Shown: positions 62,386 through 64,000 of the stretch, piece after piece
How the letters are laid out: every line of letters begins with the position of its first letter
How positions within the stretch are numbered: the first letter of the stretch is position 1
Source: Flavobacteriales bacterium
GTDB taxonomy: Bacteria; Bacteroidota; Bacteroidia; Flavobacteriales_F; PHOS-HE28
NCBI GenBank assembly: GCA_016704485.1
Contig: JADJAA010000001.1
Location: 496,001 to 560,000 of the forward strand
Length of the DNA: 64,000 nt
Direction: 5' to 3'
Notes under the pieces: model-generated
Told to the model about the DNA's origin: nothing
The model's input: only the letters and a program-made list of their open reading frames with translations
Database searches by the model: none
Program-made: the position numbers and the translations under genes

Positions 62386-62416
62386 ACGCTCTGTGATCTG
62401 CGGTACTTGATACATA

Positions 62417-62965
62417 ATGATAGCATCGGAAAAGAAAGCCATCCGCCAACGCATGATCGCCCAGCGCGATGCCAGTAACCCTGCCGAGCGCGCAGCACTG
62501 AGCGAGCGCATCATCACCGAGCTCGAAACGTTGATGAAAGAACGCAACGTGAAAGTGTTGCATAGCTTTCTGCCGATGGGTTCGGAAGTGGAACTCTTCC
62601 CGCTGTTGGATCGTGCTGTGAAGAATGGCATCGAAGTCTACGCCCCGAAGACCTTGAAAGGTCGCGTATTGGAAAACTACAGCTACACCGGCCAGCAACA
62701 TCTAGTACCAGGCGTCTTCGGCACACGCCATCCGGCAGGCGATGAACCATACACCGGCACCTTCGACATGATCCTTGTTCCCGGCCTCGCGTTCACTGCA
62801 AAGGGTGATCGACTTGGCTACGGTGCTGGCTACTACGACACCTTCCTGCCACAACACTCGAAGGCCATGACAGTGGCGGTCTGCTTCCCATTTCAAGTGG
62901 TAGATAGCCTGCCTGTAGAAGCGCATGATCGGGCTGTGCAACGGGTGGTCACTGGGGCGGCCTAG
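62417..62965 (+). CDS. 5-formyltetrahydrofolate cyclo-ligase
   Basis: This 182-residue ATP-dependent enzyme converts 5-formyl-THF to 5,10-methenyl-THF. It has the family motifs KKAIRQRMIAQRDA, LHSFLPMGSEVELFPLL and DMILVPGLAFTAKGDRLGYGAGYYDTFL, the last being the signature for substrate and ATP binding. The usual length. It lies between formate dehydrogenase subunit genes, 31 nt after the lipoprotein and 38 nt before the alpha subunit, which links formate and folate one-carbon pools. Confidence 0.95.
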   Translation: MIASEKKAIRQRMIAQRDASNPAERAALSERIITELETLMKERNVKVLHSFLPMGSEVELFPLLDRAVKNGIEVYAPKTLKGRVLENYSYTGQQHLVPGVFGTRHPAGDEPYTGTFDMILVPGLAFTAKGDRLGYGAGYYDTFLPQHSKAMTVAVCFPFQVVDSLPVEAHDRAVQRVVTGAA

Positions 62966-63003
62966 GTGGAAGCCTTCACCGTTCATTATCTTCGTACTTA
63001 CCC

Positions 63004-64000
63004 ATGAACTCGACACCCACTTCAAAGGCTAACTCGCCTACAGCACCCACTGCCAAGACCAGCACAGCGCCTGCATCTTCGAACGCCACGAAGACTGATA
63101 CCAAGGTGGCCTACATCAACGGAAAGGAAACGCCGATCATTGAAGGGGAGACCATCCTCGATCTATTGCGCCGCAACATGGGTCCGGATCCCGTTCCTAC
63201 GCTCTGCGATGCACCTAATTTGGAGCCTTTTGGTAGTTGCCGTGTGTGTAGCGTGGAAGTGGCATTGGCGGGGGACGGCCCAACGAAAGTGATGGCCAGT
63301 TGCCACACGCCGGTCGCCAACGGCCAGTACATCACCACGCACAGCGAGCGCATGAAACGGCTGCGCAAGAACATCGTGGAATTGGTGCTCACGAACTACC
63401 CGACCGAGCAACTGAAGACAGAAAACCACGGTGCAAATGAATTGTACAACGTGGTACAGAACATTGGCTTTGATATCGATAGCGTTCGTTACCCGAAAGG
63501 AGCACTACCTCTGGATGCCGCCGGTCCCGACCGTGCGTTCGTGAGTGACACTACGCACCCCTACATGGTGAGCAACCTCGACAGCTGCATCAACTGTTAC
63601 CGTTGTGTGCGCGCCTGCGATGAAGTGCAAGGTGAAATGGTGCTGACCATGGCCGGTCGCGGCTTTGGTAGTTGGATCGCGAAGGGCACCGGAGAGAGTT
63701 TCAACGACAGTGATTGTGTGAGTTGCGGTGCTTGTGCGCAAGCTTGCCCGACGAGCGCCATCACTGATGTGTTCCGTAGCAAGGAGACCGAGGCCGACCG
63801 CATCGTGCGCACCGTGTGTACTTACTGCGGCGTGGGTTGTAACTTGGATGTTCGCGTGAAGGACGAGAAGGTCGTGGCGATCACTGCGCCCTACGATGCC
63901 GAATCGAACCAAGGACATACCTGCTTGAAGGGCCGTTATGCCTTCAGCTTTTACGACCACCCGGACCGCATCCGCACGCCGCTCCTGAAGAAGGATGGCA
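63004..64000 (+). CDS. Formate dehydrogenase alpha subunit, N-terminal part (runs off right edge)
   Basis: The first 332 residues of a large Mo/W-dependent formate dehydrogenase. After a Ser/Thr/Ala-rich lead it has a NuoG-like 2Fe-2S domain (TLCDAPNLEPFGSCRVC, then MASCHTP), a His/Cys cluster region (HSERMKRLRKNIVELVL), two 4Fe-4S motifs (CINCYRCVRACDEVQG and CVSCGACAQACP), and the start of the molybdopterin domain with its own cluster (CTYCGVGCNLDV). The catalytic Cys or selenocysteine is beyond the edge. This architecture matches NAD-linked FdsA/FdhA-type enzymes and agrees with the NuoE-NuoF-type beta subunit upstream. The ATG at 63004 is the first in the frame after the cyclo-ligase stop. 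Confidence 0.92.
   Translation, partial: MNSTPTSKANSPTAPTAKTSTAPASSNATKTDTKVAYINGKETPIIEGETILDLLRRNMGPDPVPTLCDAPNLEPFGSCRVCSVEVALAGDGPTKVMASCHTPVANGQYITTHSERMKRLRKNIVELVLTNYPTEQLKTENHGANELYNVVQNIGFDIDSVRYPKGALPLDAAGPDRAFVSDTTHPYMVSNLDSCINCYRCVRACDEVQGEMVLTMAGRGFGSWIAKGTGESFNDSDCVSCGACAQACPTSAITDVFRSKETEADRIVRTVCTYCGVGCNLDVRVKDEKVVAITAPYDAESNQGHTCLKGRYAFSFYDHPDRIRTPLLKKDG

Noticed and set aside
62060..62701. 213-codon open frame on the minus strand
   Set aside because: Overlaps both the lipoprotein and the cyclo-ligase genes in antisense; the cyclo-ligase frame is certain.
1..64000. CRISPR arrays, tRNA or rRNA genes, prophage
   Set aside because: Inspection of the intergenic spaces on both strands showed no spaced direct repeats, cloverleaf, conserved rRNA segments, integrase or phage structural genes. 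Only a covariance-model scan would fully exclude a divergent small RNA.

Overview
The window looks like a chromosomal segment of a Bacteroidota bacterium, most likely a Flavobacteriales-like lineage of middling GC content. The evidence is a type IX secretion translocon gene (sprA), several secreted proteins with T9SS C-terminal sorting domains, alternative complex III (act genes) joined to an aa3-type oxidase, Bacteroidota -7 boxes (TAnnTTTG) and the near absence of Shine-Dalgarno sequences. I see no rRNA, tRNA, CRISPR array, prophage or intact insertion sequence.

Layout. 1-2466: 5' part of an aldehyde dehydrogenase gene, then a secreted delta-60-repeat T9SS protein. 2898-9679: a TetR regulator divergent from an export operon (ABC subunit with a degenerate ATPase, HlyD adaptor, TolC channel, CutA-like protein, TPR protein). 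9793-21457: a minus-strand block of amidohydrolase, acyltransferase, deoC, vanZ-like, gcvH, sprA and ruvA. 21609-28161: sirtuin deacylase, a second T9SS protein, a TlpA-type thioredoxin, a DUF6029 outer-membrane protein, an Omp28-like lipoprotein, a small orphan protein and queG. 28330-32819: a compact four-gene signalling operon (LuxR-type response regulator, 121-aa unknown, secreted zincin-like protein, TPR histidine kinase). 32972-46422: ruvB, a small outer-membrane protein, then the respiratory operon actABCDEF-coxB-coxA (reading leftward from 46422). 46697-53836: SPOR protein, infB, nusA, rimP and a MORN-repeat protein. 54144-59725: a T9SS-targeted pentaheme cytochrome, a MOSC protein, a queuosine-precursor transporter, an acetyltransferase, a small basic protein and a diheme cytochrome. 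59914-64000: NAD-linked formate dehydrogenase subunits with a lipoprotein and 5-formyl-THF cyclo-ligase between them; the alpha subunit runs off the right edge.

How it fits together. The respiratory genes give a menaquinol-to-oxygen chain (ACIII passing electrons to a cytochrome oxidase). Formate dehydrogenase supplies NADH and links to one-carbon folate chemistry. The T9SS exports surface proteins, including a multiheme cytochrome that could put redox cofactors outside the cell. rimP-nusA-infB is the conserved translation/transcription operon and carries a terminator-like hairpin in its leader.

The most notable non-coding signals are: a recurring -7-like box only 4-9 nt before the start codon of at least a dozen genes, which suggests leaderless mRNAs; a nested inverted-repeat element filling the 58557-58738 gap; a 29-bp palindrome upstream of the respiratory operon; a terminator for one gene embedded in the coding sequence of its convergent neighbour; and a hairpin between the predicted promoter and start of rimP.
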